From positions 5,580,001 to 5,644,000 of the forward strand of contig OY294046.1 of the NCBI GenBank assembly GCA_958510825.1: DNA of 64,000 bases, given 5' to 3'. This DNA is from Brachypterus glaber (Eukaryota; Arthropoda; Insecta; Coleoptera; Kateretidae). Numbering within the stretch: the first letter of the stretch is position 1; each line of letters starts with the position of its first letter. Under the pieces are notes generated by a model. The model made no database searches. It had not been told where the DNA came from and was given only the letters and a program-made list of their open reading frames with translations. Both the position numbers and the translations under genes were made by a program. Shown here one piece after another: positions 43,101 to 52,315 of the stretch.

Positions 43101-46100
43101 GTTGCATTAATTGAACTTAAAATGACTGCTATTTTAATTTCTTCTAATTTAATTTGATTGGATACGAAATATTGCTCTAATTGTTCCTCGTAAATGTCAA
43201 ATTCGTCTGATTGCGGGTTGAAATCTTTAAAGTGAAAATTGCCGGTCGCCATTTTGCACGCCAAATTGTCGAACAATTTTTCGGAAAATTTTCATAAATA
43301 CCTTAGTTTTTCCATAAATCCTGCGTCGCCATTATAATGTTCGAGTGGTATTGTAAATAATACAGTGGAAAATACGTACATGGAGCTTTATTAATATCAC
43401 AGATAAGTATACATACAGGTAGTGCACTACATAAAACATTTACTTGTCTTGTTAAGACGTAGGTACGAAAACTGGCCCCGTCGCTTGTGCGCGGTGACTA
43501 TTTAACCGGGTGTACACGTCACGCCTATGACGTATGGATATCCGTTGTACGAATATCACAGTTTACTTTTCAGAAAAACTTTATATTTAGTTAGTTAATA
43601 TATATTTATACATTCAGAGTCTTAAAATATTTTTTCAATTCTAGTACAGTCTAACGTTAGATTTACGTTTGTAACTAACGTTAGATTCTAACGTTAAAAA
43701 GCGGGACATTTGCACATATTTTATAACGTACTCTTATACAGTTTTCTAACGTTAGAAAAACGTTATACTCACGTTAAATTTCTACTAGGGCTAATATAAA
43801 ATTATACAGAAGATATACTGGAAGACTCACATTTATGTTATAATTCAACGTTGCCAAAAAAAATTATATAATATTTCATTTCATCAGTGTATGATGATAA
43901 AGTACGAAACATTTCATTTAAAACGTTGCCTCGCTTTTTAAATGTTATGCTCTGTAAGCAATATAATGATTCAAAACTTCAGCTAGATGCAAGTATGACC
44001 TCAGTTAGTGAGACTCATTACACTGATAAAACAGTTTATTTGTGTCAACAAAATATTTGGTTGGATATGGCCAATTGAATTATTTGGTTGTGACAAATAA
44101 ATTTTATTTCTGTCAAATAAACTTTTTTGTTCCCATTTTAAAATTTAAATATTTGTTTACATGAACTAAATATTTATTTGACTCAAATAAGATTTGTTAC
44201 AACCCAATAATTTAATTGGCCATAACCTTTTATCAGTGTAGTAATGAGACGGAAGAGCAACTATAATCCGATGAATGATTTTTCGAATCTAATTATCTCA
44301 AATTTAAAGTGTAAAGTGCCGTTTTAAAGAAACATCATTATTTCTTGTACATTTAAGCATCAAAGGTTTTAAGAAGTAATTAATATATTTTTCATTTTTC
44401 GAGACAGATTTTTTTTTGAATTAATTCTGTGTAATTAAAAACAATTATTAAATGTTTAATAAATATTTTTTCCCCGCCCTCGGGTTGTATTTTTTTTTTG
44501 TTTTTTTTTTCTCTATAAATTTTGCGTCAATTTCTTGTTACTTGTAAATATTATAATTAAGTTACTTGTAATAATAAATTAATGTAAAATGGTAAAACTT
44601 TTTAATTTTAATTTTCCTGCGCAGTATATTAAATAATTTTAATCACCTAGCTAGAAGAAGACAACAGAAAGTTATATTTAGAAATTCAAAACCTAAAAAA
44701 TACGTTAAACACTAAAAATATGGAAGAAACCGATTTTGAAAAACAGTTAAGTATGCATATGTTTTAGGTTATAATTTTTCTCAAAAAAGACGATTCACTC
44801 ACTGCGGTGAGGAGAATCCAGCGCATGCGCACTGATTTTCTTATTTTTGTTTTAAAAAATAAATGCTTGCCTGGTGTAACAATATGCATAAAAAAAGTAG
44901 ATATTTTTGTAAAATTCTGCAAAAGAATGTTTCATAACCTTAAAATAATTTTAGGCATACTTCAAAACAGAATCAGTGCGCATGCGCTGGATTCTCCTCA
45001 TTACTGCGGTGAGTGAAAAAATTACACATCTAACCTAAAATATGTCATTTTCAAAAAGCATGTCAGTTTTTAAATTATCCAAATTTTAGGCGCAAAAAAT
45101 TAGCAGTTAGTTTAGAGGACGAAACCACAGGCACTTTGTCAGATATAAGCAACGGATCCAATTCAGAAACTAACTTAAAAAATAGAGATGTAAAAGATTT
45201 AATCAGTCAGCAGAATAAAGCAATCTCAGAACTATTGTCAAACTTGCTAAATGAATTAAGAGACTGTTCAGGAGATAAAAAATCTAATAATTTCCAAATC
45301 AAACTGTTATTTGAAAGAGAATCCACAAAATCCGCAAAAATAGATTGCACCGAAGAGTTTTTTGAAAAAATTATAAAAGACAACGAACGAATTATTGAAG
45401 CTATCAACTCTGTAATGGAAAAACATTCTAGTTCTTGTAGTGGTATTGACAACAAAGCCAATTTTAAATCTAAGTGTACATTATGCGAAGGAAACAAGGA
45501 AAAAATTACCCTCCTGGATACTACAATAACAGAATACGTAAACGTTATAGTCCAACTAGAAAATGAAATACAGCTTTTAGATGAATCGATAAAGCAGGTC
45601 AATACCGAATCGATTAACAAAGATGAATTTGGAAATAACGAAGAAATAAAAAAGATAACGATACTAATAAACGCTATTTTATCCGATAAGGAGTTTTATA
45701 AAGCGCAAATCGAAAACTTAGTTGAAAGTGTTAACGCTACAAAATCCGAGATGAAGAAACTGAACACAGAATGTACTTGTAAAGAGGAAAGAATCAAACT
45801 TTTAAATGATAAAGTAAGAGATTTAGAAAAAAGTCTTTGTGTTGTTGAACAAAACCGAGACAACAAATCCAATAATGAAGAAATTTTAGCTACATTAAAC
45901 AAGGAAAATCAATCGCTTGTAAAAGAATTAGAAAACCAAAGCAATTGCTGCAAAAAGTACTTAGATAAAATAAAAAGTTTAGAAAAAGAAAATATTATGT
46001 TACAAAATAAATTGCCAGAGTTTAATACTTGTAAAGAAGAAAACAATAACCTAAATATAGAAATTAAAAAACTAGAGAAGACATTAAAATCTTTGGAGGA

Positions 46101-49100
46101 TGACTGTTGCAATTTAAAAGACAAAGCATACCTATCAGCTAAATTGCAAGAAGACAATAAAAAGTATGAGAACACAGAAAAAGAAAATGAAACACTACAA
46201 AATGAATTGAAAGATTATAACTTGTGCAAACAAGAAAATAATAAACTAAATATAAAAATAAAGAAAATGGAGAAAACTTTAAAATCTTTAGAAAATGACT
46301 GTTGTAATTTAAAAGAAAAAGAAAATTTATCAATTAAATTGCAAGAAGATAATCAAAAGTATGAAGAAGCCGTAGAATCTTTAAATAGCGAATATAAAAC
46401 TATATTAAAAGAAATAGAGGACCAGCGTAATATGTGTGAACAGCATGTTAATGACCTAAACAATGAAATTAAAAATTTAAAAGATACGAATAAAAGTTTA
46501 AGTAACAAGTTAAAAATTGAAATTCATGAATCTGCTATGTGTAAAGAAGAAAATGATAAACTAAATATTAACATTAATAAGTTAGAAATGACTTTAAAAT
46601 CTTTAGAAAACGATTGCTGTAATTTGAAAGGTAAAGCCATCTTATCCAACAATTTACAAGAAGAAAACCAAAAATATGAAGAGGTTGTTACGAAATTAAA
46701 TACAGAATACAAAACAATGTTAAATGATTTAGAATATAAACAAAAACTTTGTGAAAATCAAGTTGAAGAATTTAAAAATGAAATAAAGTACTTAAAAGAA
46801 ACAAATATAACTTTAAATAACGAATCCAAAGTATTTAAAGAAGAAAATTATAAACTCAATTTAAAACTTCAAACATTAGATATGGATTTAAGGTCAGTAG
46901 AAAATGAATGCTGTAACTTAAAGGATACAGCATCATTATCAATAGAACTACAAGAGGAAAATCAAAAGTACGAAAAAGTAGTGGCAAAATTAAATAATGA
47001 ATATAAAAGTAAAATAAGAGACTTGGAACACCAACGTAATATAGTTGAACAAGACGCTGAAGTATTAAGAAATGAAATAAAAGGTCTAAAACAAAAAAAT
47101 AAATCTTTAGAAGTTAAATTAAAAGAAGATATATGTTGCAGCTTAGATGAACTAGAAAAACTAAAAGAGGAAAACGTCAGAATAATAGAAGATTTAGAAC
47201 AAAAGTTACACGACAAAGAAAATGAAATCGTTATGCAACAACAAAAAATAGAATCTTTACAAGAGGAAACATACGATTATAAATACAGATTGGAAACATT
47301 AAACGAAGAAAATAAACTGTTAATTGAGCAAGTAAATAAATTAGAAAAAACGATTTCTGATATTAAAATGAAATATATGGTTCTTGAAAAGGAAAACAAT
47401 CCCTTAAAGAATATCTTACAGCAATACAATCTTAAGGTAGACGATTTGGCGGCTCTAGCCTCGGAAGAAAACAAAACAATGAGCAAAAAGAGCATAAAAG
47501 AGCTAAATGATGAAATCGAAAACCAACAAACAGAAATTAATACTTTAAGAAATAATAAAGAAGCCCTAACAGATGAAATAAAATATTTACAAAAGGAAGT
47601 ATCTAAGTACGAAGAAGATTATAACTCTATTAATAAAAATTTAAAGGACCTTCGAGAGGAGCTTACTCAGTTACGATCTGACAATAAAGAAAAATCGTTT
47701 GATAACGATACACTGAGAAAAAGTTTTGAAGAAACCTCGTGCAGTACCAAGTGCCGAATAGATGCACTGGAAAAAGAAAACTATAATAAAGACCAAGAAA
47801 TTCAGAAACTTAACGACACTGTTGAAGAATTAAGCAATACGACCATTTTAAAGTATGAAGGTACTATAAACAATATAGAACATGAAAATGCTCATCTGAT
47901 AGAAAAAGTTAATGATTTAAAAGCTATGGTCAAAGAATTGGAAGATATTATTAGTAAATGCGCTTGCAAAGAGAATAAAGAAATTAACCAACGGCTGGAG
48001 AAAATTAACGGAGAATTAGGTAAATAAACTGAAAATGGTATGGTTCCACCGCGCTTTCTTTGTCGCGAAAATGTGTCGACAAGTTTTGAGATTTTGATCA
48101 TTTTATTTTTTTATTGCATAAATGCAAATTTGATTATAAAAAAGTAAACACCAATTACATCGGCACTTAGTGCTACTAAGAGTGGCGATGTATTGAAATC
48201 TTCGCCGAAAAGTCAAAATCTTTGATCATGTTTTTTCACATATCTCGACGTTTTAGACCATTCTGAGTCGAAATCAGTAAAAAAAAAAATTTGCGTCCGT
48301 CTGTCTGTCTGTCTGAGTGTAAACTCTCTAACTTCATTTCTACATGAGATATCGACTTGCGGTTTTTTGCATATTGTTTCTTATCGTATTCCGAAGAGCT
48401 GATTAGATTTTGGGGGTAAACGATTGGGGGTAAGGGGGTAAAAATAGGGTAAAACTCCTATTTTTAGCGTTTTTTGTTTATAATTAAGGCAATTATTATT
48501 ATTGTATTTGGTTAATTTAGCACTTATGTAAAAGATAATTTTAAATTGGTCAAAAAATGTTATAAACGTTTTCCTAAAAGCATTGTTTTCGAGATATTGG
48601 CGTTTGGACTTTATTTATAACCCGTGTTGGGAACAAAATTACCCAACACAAAAATATTATAGAGGGCGCTATAAATTGCAGTCTGGCAACAGCGCACCTC
48701 ATACAGCAGTCTACGTTACTGCGCAGTTGAGTAGAAATTCTCAATCAGGCGTCCACGTTTATGCCGAAGAATAAATTGTAAAATTATATTATGTACCAAA
48801 AGTTTGTGCAAAATAAACACAAAAACAAAAAACTACAGTCCATTATTTATCAAGAAACCGAACCAGACAACCCGATTTCAAAAAATTATATTTTAAATAA
48901 AAGCTCTTTTTAAGCCCTATAAAAAATGTTATATACAGTCTTTTGCTAGATTATAATGTTTTAAAGATACATAATTTAAATTCAAACAAAACACCTAGTT
49001 TGAAATTTGCAAACTAGATGGCTCTAGTGTACAATAGTGCCGATGTTTTGACAGGGTGCTTGCAACGTTTCATCTAGTTTAAGTTTTAAAATAAAAAAAA

Positions 49101-49873
49101 TATTTTTAGGTAAAGACGTAGAAAGACTACAGCAAGAAAACAACGAAAAAAATAAGGTTATTAACGAACTAAAAGCTACGATAGAAAAATGGACATACAC
49201 ATTAGAACAATGCGAATCAGAAATCACGAAATTAAACAAAGATTTATCCGATAAAAATGAACTAGTCAATTACTTAGAAGAAGAGCAAAATCAACTGATG
49301 ACTAAGTCGTCAGAATTAGCCAACATTTATTCAGAAATAAAAGAAAAATACATGAAATTAGGAGAATTTACCGAACAACAAAGTAAACTATTTACAAACG
49401 ATCTAAAACTTTTGCAAAACGAGTTAGATAAGATAACCACTATTTGTACAGATACAGACAACCAAGTCGATGATATCAAACGCGAAATCGAAATAATAAA
49501 TAATGTTAATGATTCATCAAATTCGCAGACAAGAATCGATTCTGAATTAACAAAAATCAATTTTATTAAGAAGTATATTTGTAAATTAATATTAGATAAC
49601 AGAGAATTGAAGATGAATATTGACAAACTAATCGCTAGTATTGACAACCAGGTGCAGAACTTTTATTCTGACACTGACAACGAAGAAACTGTTGAGGATA
49701 AAAGTTGTGATTGCATGGATACTATAAGTAACATGTACATTTCTTCTGATCTAAATAAAACAAAAGATTTGACAAATGTTGGACAAAAAGGTCCTAAACA
49801 AAATAATGCTTCCAGAATTGCTCATAATAATAGTAATCAAAATCAATCAAAACCTAGAAGTAAATCAAGGTAG
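37167..49873 (+). CDS. Large coiled-coil protein of unknown function, five exons to a stop
   Basis: Exons are 37167-37184, 37362-37562, 44651-44745, 45090-48019 and 49110-49873. Every phase agrees, giving about 1335 codons. The protein is Lys/Glu/Asn/Leu-rich, with heptad-like coiled coil over most of its length and no signal peptide or membrane span. Near residues 444, 509, 614 and 712 it repeats a block with E(N/D)(D/E)CCNLK, followed by LQE(D/E)N(Q/K)KYE. The end is Asn/Ser-rich and basic (KPRSKSR). I do not recognise the family. Centrosomal, kinetochore or golgin-like scaffolds have this appearance, but that is only an analogy. The TAG stop overlaps a possible splice donor, so the gene may continue. 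Introns 2 to 4 are filled with mobile elements. Confidence 0.85.
37362..37562 (+). CDS. Coiled-coil gene exon 2
   Basis: It encodes 67 residues (KESSIKLRLSEAELSLARKN and onward) with strong heptads. The acceptor is AATTTTTTAG and the donor GCAAAG|GTAACA. A family D MITE begins 17 bp past the donor. Confidence 0.85.
37980..38207 (-). repeat. 3' LTR of the gypsy element
   Basis: It is a 228-bp direct repeat of 43333-43560. It contains an AATAAAGCTCC polyadenylation-type motif on the minus strand. Confidence 0.95.
38208..38782 (-). other. 3' untranslated part of the gypsy element
   Basis: About 575 bp of very A+T-rich DNA lies between the gag-pol stop and the polypurine-type tract. No env-like or accessory frame is present. 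Confidence 0.7.
38783..43276 (-). CDS. Gypsy gag-pol polyprotein, 1497 codons
   Basis: Domains in order: a gag region (to ~235); CCHC-like knuckles (CKICGNDHGSRKC 239-251, then CRTCSHNHLEKLC); a protease with DSGS (317-320); a reverse transcriptase with FLDD (602-605); RNase H with TTDAS (~749); an integrase with zinc-binding H974/H977 and C1007/C1010; and catalytic D1037, D1092 and E near 1126 (HPQSNGSAEN). An Asn/Ser-rich C-terminal tail follows. Gag and pol are in one frame with no shift. A second Met nine residues in (MATGNFHF) may be the true start. All key residues are present, so the copy may be active. Confidence 0.97.
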   Translation of the reverse strand: MFDNLACKMATGNFHFKDFNPQSDEFDIYEEQLEQYFVSNQIKLEEIKIAVILSSINATTYKLLRSLTFPKKPKEAKYEEVMKHLRSQFSSSSCIWRERKKFYDIRQGDDESVVQWFAKIKAFASNCQFGDQLSSILRDKFICGLRSGTILDRLCEIKMESTMEEVLEIARTKEDVERERSINAVGYSKSAPKWAATSDRSSDVKRGNRQRQEYNKGRQMSKQFNKSDGKSKNFNFKSCKICGNDHGSRKCRFSNYKCRTCSHNHLEKLCRKNHVNFMEENQVKSEILAINNNKGIIKDDFKVELSIFNKLFTFLVDSGSNVSAVSLKTYNLYFKNHCQLLKDETSFRSYNNSKFKPLGHIYVDIIYNKVNKKQKFYVIEEASVDIVGRDWCHNFNISFEMIKQINLINKSNNDKILTELIKKYDSVFTNDLGCFRYSKICLVLKENSTPIFCRPRALPLAYRQQVEAELERLQKNGIISPVNTSNYATPIVIVPKSDGTLRLCGDYKTTINKHLEKMQHPLPLIEDIFAKVSGGIQFSKIDLKNAYTQFELDEKSKSLLTLSTHKGLFKVHRLMYGIHVASGYFQKFMEQLFMGVEYVVCFLDDILVTGRNHQEHLENLNKVLQILKDAGLTVNIDKCQFFMDKVEYLGHEISRHGLRKLDSKIKAICEAVAPRNITEVRCFIGMVNYYARFIPTLAQTLKPIYNLLKNEVDFNWSKDCDKSFKEIKDLIAKDICLAHFNSKLPIILTTDASNDAVGAVLSHKVDAKERIIACASRVLTPSEKNYSTIHKESLAIFFGVRKFAQFLTGYHFTLRSDHLPLKAIFGKDKGIPVMHANRLIRWSIYLSSFDYSFEHIKGKDNIFADYISRSTKGIVPDAKEEEIDDGYINFTENCIEWPIDNNKIREETQKDKELKLLMRWIQQEKWPDKKNIKESMQKYLNQKENLRIESNVVMLGQRIVIPSKLRSILMEELHSPHYGIVRSKNLARTIMWWPGIDKQIEEATKSCLVCLKNSSSPANTVVSWPKTNKVFERIHIDHLGPINNKIFLIITDTYSKWIECYLVRNTSAKETIEKLYDCFSRLGLPNCLCSDNFSSFVSEEMETFLKGNGIKHVTSPPFHPQSNGSAENSVKTFKHNLKCALADTKNQNVSLNVIISKILFAYRTTPHCTTKVSPDTLMFNRKLRTKLTQIQENAHREEENEEKQQEISQNVKKGKIRKFKIKDLVMIKDFRNPNKVTWVPGVIERKIGRVTYICRTSEGFSWKRHQNQLINRLEKGVGRVLQEKVVSITKPNIFPNNLPKTSISFNRSTVDSENSNITPRLETLDNPNNVEITNNPSLSNKSPGKDILEHSDQNNIVNNSDSDDNSLDNVVISPKVLSNKNIINKKIIVDENIKNITNNNDRNVKVDVNLGLSSDKTKNGEVAEKRVENCDVNVKVPCKNVKNVSVNKKTDLVSKNNDSKPSISKNNPSMLTRPSRNIRKPSKYKDFISSSDLHFQE
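43333..43560 (-). repeat. 5' LTR of the gypsy element
   Basis: It is identical by eye to 37980-38207 and is followed by the target duplication GTTTA at 43561. Confidence 0.95.
44020..44239. mobile_element. MITE with CACTGATAAAA ends
   Basis: The ends ACACTGATAAAACAG and, inverted, ACACTGATAAAAGG are joined by internally paired ATGGCCAATTGAATTATTTGG and TAATTTAATTGGCCAT. The flanking words TCATTA and TAATGA are themselves inverted. It lies in intron 2 of the coiled-coil gene. Confidence 0.75.
44651..44745 (+). CDS. Coiled-coil gene exon 3
   Basis: It encodes LEEDNRKLYLEIQNLKNTLN and onward. The acceptor is TCACCTAG and the donor AAACA|GTTAAG, a weaker but acceptable type. Of the two adjacent AGs only the first keeps the frame open. 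It leaves two bases that join G of exon 4 to make Gln. Confidence 0.8.
44794..45017. mobile_element. MITE with ~42-bp arms in coiled-coil intron 3
   Basis: TTCACTCACTGCGGTGAGGA and GAATCCAGCGCATGCGCACTG are mirrored at 44972-45017, which has a few extra bases (TTACTGCGG). The element fills most of the intron between exons 3 and 4. Confidence 0.85.
45090..48019 (+). CDS. Coiled-coil gene exon 4, main rod with CCNLK units
   Basis: This exon is 2930 bp long, starting after CCAAATTTTAG and ending GAATTAG|GTAAAT. It carries the four paired-cysteine units (cysteine codons at 46105, 46300, 46615 and 46909). It stays open over almost 1000 codons in A+T-rich DNA, which is strong evidence of selection on the protein. 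Confidence 0.95.
48155..49045 (+). mobile_element. Repeat family F, copy 3, with solo LTR insertion
   Basis: Ends and interior match 33674-34547. It is missing a stretch around 48605 and is interrupted by the solo LTR 48625-48869. It fills intron 4 of the coiled-coil gene. Its right end lies about 65 bp before exon 5. Confidence 0.85.
48625..48869. mobile_element. Solo LTR, 245 bp, with 5-bp target duplication
   Basis: It begins TGTTGGGAACAAAATTACCC and ends CCGAACCAGACA, in TG...CA form. It is flanked on both sides by ACCCG (48620-48624 and 48870-48874). Copies of repeat F lack this insert. CAAAATAAACAC inside may be a polyadenylation signal. No internal retroelement sequence remains, so LTR-LTR recombination is the simplest origin. 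Confidence 0.8.
49110..49873 (+). CDS. Coiled-coil gene exon 5 (terminal, or internal if spliced at 49869)
   Basis: It begins after ATATTTTTAG and encodes KDVERLQQENNEKNKVINEL and onward, with a C-terminal low-complexity Asn/Gln/Ser tail. The last codons are TCA AGG TAG. The bases AG|GTAGAA could serve as a donor that removes the stop. Confidence 0.88.
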
Positions 49874-49888
49874 AATATTGTTAAATAA

Positions 49889-50758
49889 CACTGGTCGACA
49901 AATCTGGAAACTTCTCTAACTGAGATTCCAGAAATAGGTTTATACTAATTTTGGGTCGCTGAATCCAAATCCGAAGGCCGTTTGTCTCCATCACCCTCAA
50001 ATTTTTTGATATCATAAAAAAGTTAAAATTAGGAAAATCGATTTTGTGTAATTACAAGAAAATGCTTTGACTTATCACATTAAAATTTAGTACGGTTAAT
50101 AGTGGTAATATTTATTCCCCTACTTACCCAAAAATACAATTGTGTGTATGTCAGAGGCGTGCGTTCTAAAGTGTTTCTGTAATATATTTCTCCAACAAAA
50201 TTTATGTTTAAGAATTTTACAATTTCGATAAAAAATTATTATTTATTGATTAATTTTACGTAAAAAACATAGTGGACCTTTTGATCAAAGGTCAATAGTT
50301 TTCGAGAAAAATAGGTTTAAACATATCTCTGCAAGTTCCACTAAGAAAAAAAACTGCTGCCAATAAGATAATACTTTCTCCTATAGGTCTGTTTTATCGA
50401 AATTGTAAAATTCTTAAACATAAAGTCTTAAACATAAATTTTGTTGGAGAAATATATTACAGAAATATTTTAGAACGCACGCCTCTGACATACACACAAT
50501 TGTATTTTTGGGTAAGTAGAGGAATAAATAACTTATATTACCACTATTAACCGTACTAAATTTTAATGTGATAAGTCAAAGCATTTTCTTGTAATTACAC
50601 AAAATCAATTTTCCTAATTTTAACTTTTTTTATGATATCAAAAAATTTGAGGGTGATGGAGACAAACGGCCTTCGGATTTGGATTCAGCGACCCAAAATT
50701 AGTATAAACCTATTTCTGGAATCTCAGTTAGAGAATTTTCCAGATTTGTCGACCAGTG
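49889..50758. mobile_element. Fold-back element with ~340-bp arms
   Basis: The ends CACTGGTCGACAAATCTGG and CCAGATTTGTCGACCAGTG, and nearly the whole of 49889-50232 and 50400-50758, are complementary. The arms contain TTTTGGGTCGCTGAATCC. The element is non-coding. It begins 16 bp after the stop codon of coiled-coil exon 5. Confidence 0.9.
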
Positions 50759-51540
50759 TAATTTTTTATTCGATTGTATCTAAGCGCCACTTTTTGTATA
50801 ATAAATCTATTTGCACTAGTGTAAAAAGTAAAATACTTAGTAGACGTTGCAACGTTGCAAAAATCAACCAATCATGATTTCTATAAGATGTCTTTTAAGT
50901 ATCGGTACAAGACGTCTTAACTTCGATACTCATCGCTAATAGTAAATTAACCACAATCAACTATTAAAAAAAATTACCATTTTTTTAAAGATCTTTTTTT
51001 TGAAAAACAAAAAATTAAAAAAAAAATTATTTTCATTTTTTTTTTTTAATTTTCTTTTTACGAAAAACGAAATAATAAAAAAAAATCAATAAAGAAATTT
51101 TCAAAAAAAAAAAAAAAAAATCAAAAAAAAAATTATAAAAAATCATATTTTTTTAAGATCTTTTTTTGACAAACAAATGACCTCTCATTCTAATTCTTAT
51201 CACGCTTTTTATATCAATACGACCATACCTAGCAACGTAAATGGGAAGGGCTATTATTTTGTAAAGTCGCCTGTGCAAGGCGTCAGTAAGGCGTCTTAAA
51301 AAAGATGTCTTAAAGACATTACCTTTTTTAACATACGACGTCGTTAAGACGTCTTTAAGATGCATATACGGCGAAAACCGACGTTCTTAAGACGTCTTGA
51401 ATGACGAGCTACGATATCTTTAAGATCTCTTTAAGTCATCTTTGTGCTGTCTGGGACACATACGACCATTTTATTCGATCGTATCTAAAAGCGCCGATTT
51501 TGTATAATACTTTAGAGTATTGTTAAGCCACGTGGCTTGG
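50759..51540. other. Gene-free DNA with direct repeat and AAGACGTCTT words
   Basis: TTTTATTCGATTGTATCTAA then GCGCCACTTTTTGTATAAT at 50766-50805 returns at 51470-51510. Between them are many palindromic AAGACGTCTT-type words and A-rich tracts. No exon was seen. Confidence 0.5.
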
Positions 51541-52185
51541 TTCTAAAAGGACCAATTTCAGTTTGTCAATAGCAACGTTTTCACGTCAACTCTGATTTAA
51601 TATTTTAAAAACGCTGATATTGACAAACTGACATTGGCCCGAGGGGCTGACCGCGTCAGAGTTCCTCAGGTTCTTCGAAGTTCCTCCGAGTTCTTCGGAG
51701 GTCCTCCGACTTCCTTGGGAGTTCCTCCTGTGTTCCTTAAGAGTTCCTCTCTGAAAGGGGTAATTTTTGGCAAATAAGCTGTAAAAATTACCGCACTACT
51801 GCCAATAAGGCACTCTCAAAAAAAAAACTTTGTCCCTGACAGTTTCAACCAAAACTTGGCGCGCCTAAAAATACCTTCATGAAAAAAAGCTTTGTCCCTG
51901 ACGGTTACTACCAAACTTGGCGCCACTTCAAATAAAAAATGGCTCATCTAGTTTGAAAATAAAAACGTTAATCCGCATGGGTAATAAATAATAATTGTTT
52001 CTGACCGCGTCTGAAATTTGTACAAAAGAGTTCCTTTTTGCAAAGAGTTCCTCAGAGTTCCTCGGAGTTCCTCCAGAGTTCTTCAGAGTTGAAGCTGTTT
52101 GACTAGCAAGAGACCCAAGAATAACACAATAGGCCCGCAGGTGGCCGCAGTGTTTGAGGTACGAATCCTCATCTTGTTTCTCTTC

Positions 52186-52231
<46 letters not shown>

Positions 52232-52315
52232 TCCTCTAGAGTTCCTTTGGCTTGTACAAAAGATTTCCTCGTGGTCAGCCCCTCGCATTGGCCCTTTTAG
52301 AGCCAAGCCACAAGA
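51540..52315. repeat. Composite repeat with GAGTTCCTC minisatellite
   Basis: GTGGCTTGGTTCTAAAAGG near 51530 is inverted at 52295-52312 (CCTTTTAGAGCCAAGCCAC), giving likely inverted ends. Inside, 51655-51750 and 52030-52095 carry 10-12 bp units (AGAGTTCCTC, GGAGTTCCTC). The phrase GAGGGGCTGACC also appears inverted near 52270. Confidence 0.65.
52186..52232. repeat. (AATC)n microsatellite
   Basis: About eleven uninterrupted AATC units lie inside the composite repeat above. Confidence 0.97.

Larger units (their letters stand above)
37980..43560 (-). mobile_element. Ty3/gypsy LTR retrotransposon, intact and recently inserted
   Basis: This is a 5581-bp element with two 228-bp LTRs that look identical base for base, and a 5-bp target duplication GTTTA at 37975-37979 and 43561-43565. 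On the minus strand the LTR runs TGTGATATTCG to GAACATTATA. A TGGCGACGCAGGATT sequence just inside the 5' LTR is a plausible tRNA-primer site, and TATGGGGG beside the 3' LTR is a polypurine-type tract. One continuous gag-pol frame fills the body. There is no envelope gene. It lies in intron 2 of the coiled-coil gene, opposite strand. Confidence 0.97.
37579..43790 (+). mobile_element. MITE family D, full copy 4, split by the gypsy element
   Basis: The left part is 37579-37979 and the right part 43561-43790. The ends CTCTAGTAGAAATTTAACG and, inverted, CCCTAGTAGAAATTTAACG share about 130 bp of arm. The break is at ATACGTTTA|CTTTTCAG, which other copies have uninterrupted. Confidence 0.85.

Noticed and set aside
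45207..48101. Minus-strand frames opposite the coiled-coil exons
   Set aside because: They mirror Glu/Lys-rich codons as Phe/Leu/Ser and have no splice or domain support.
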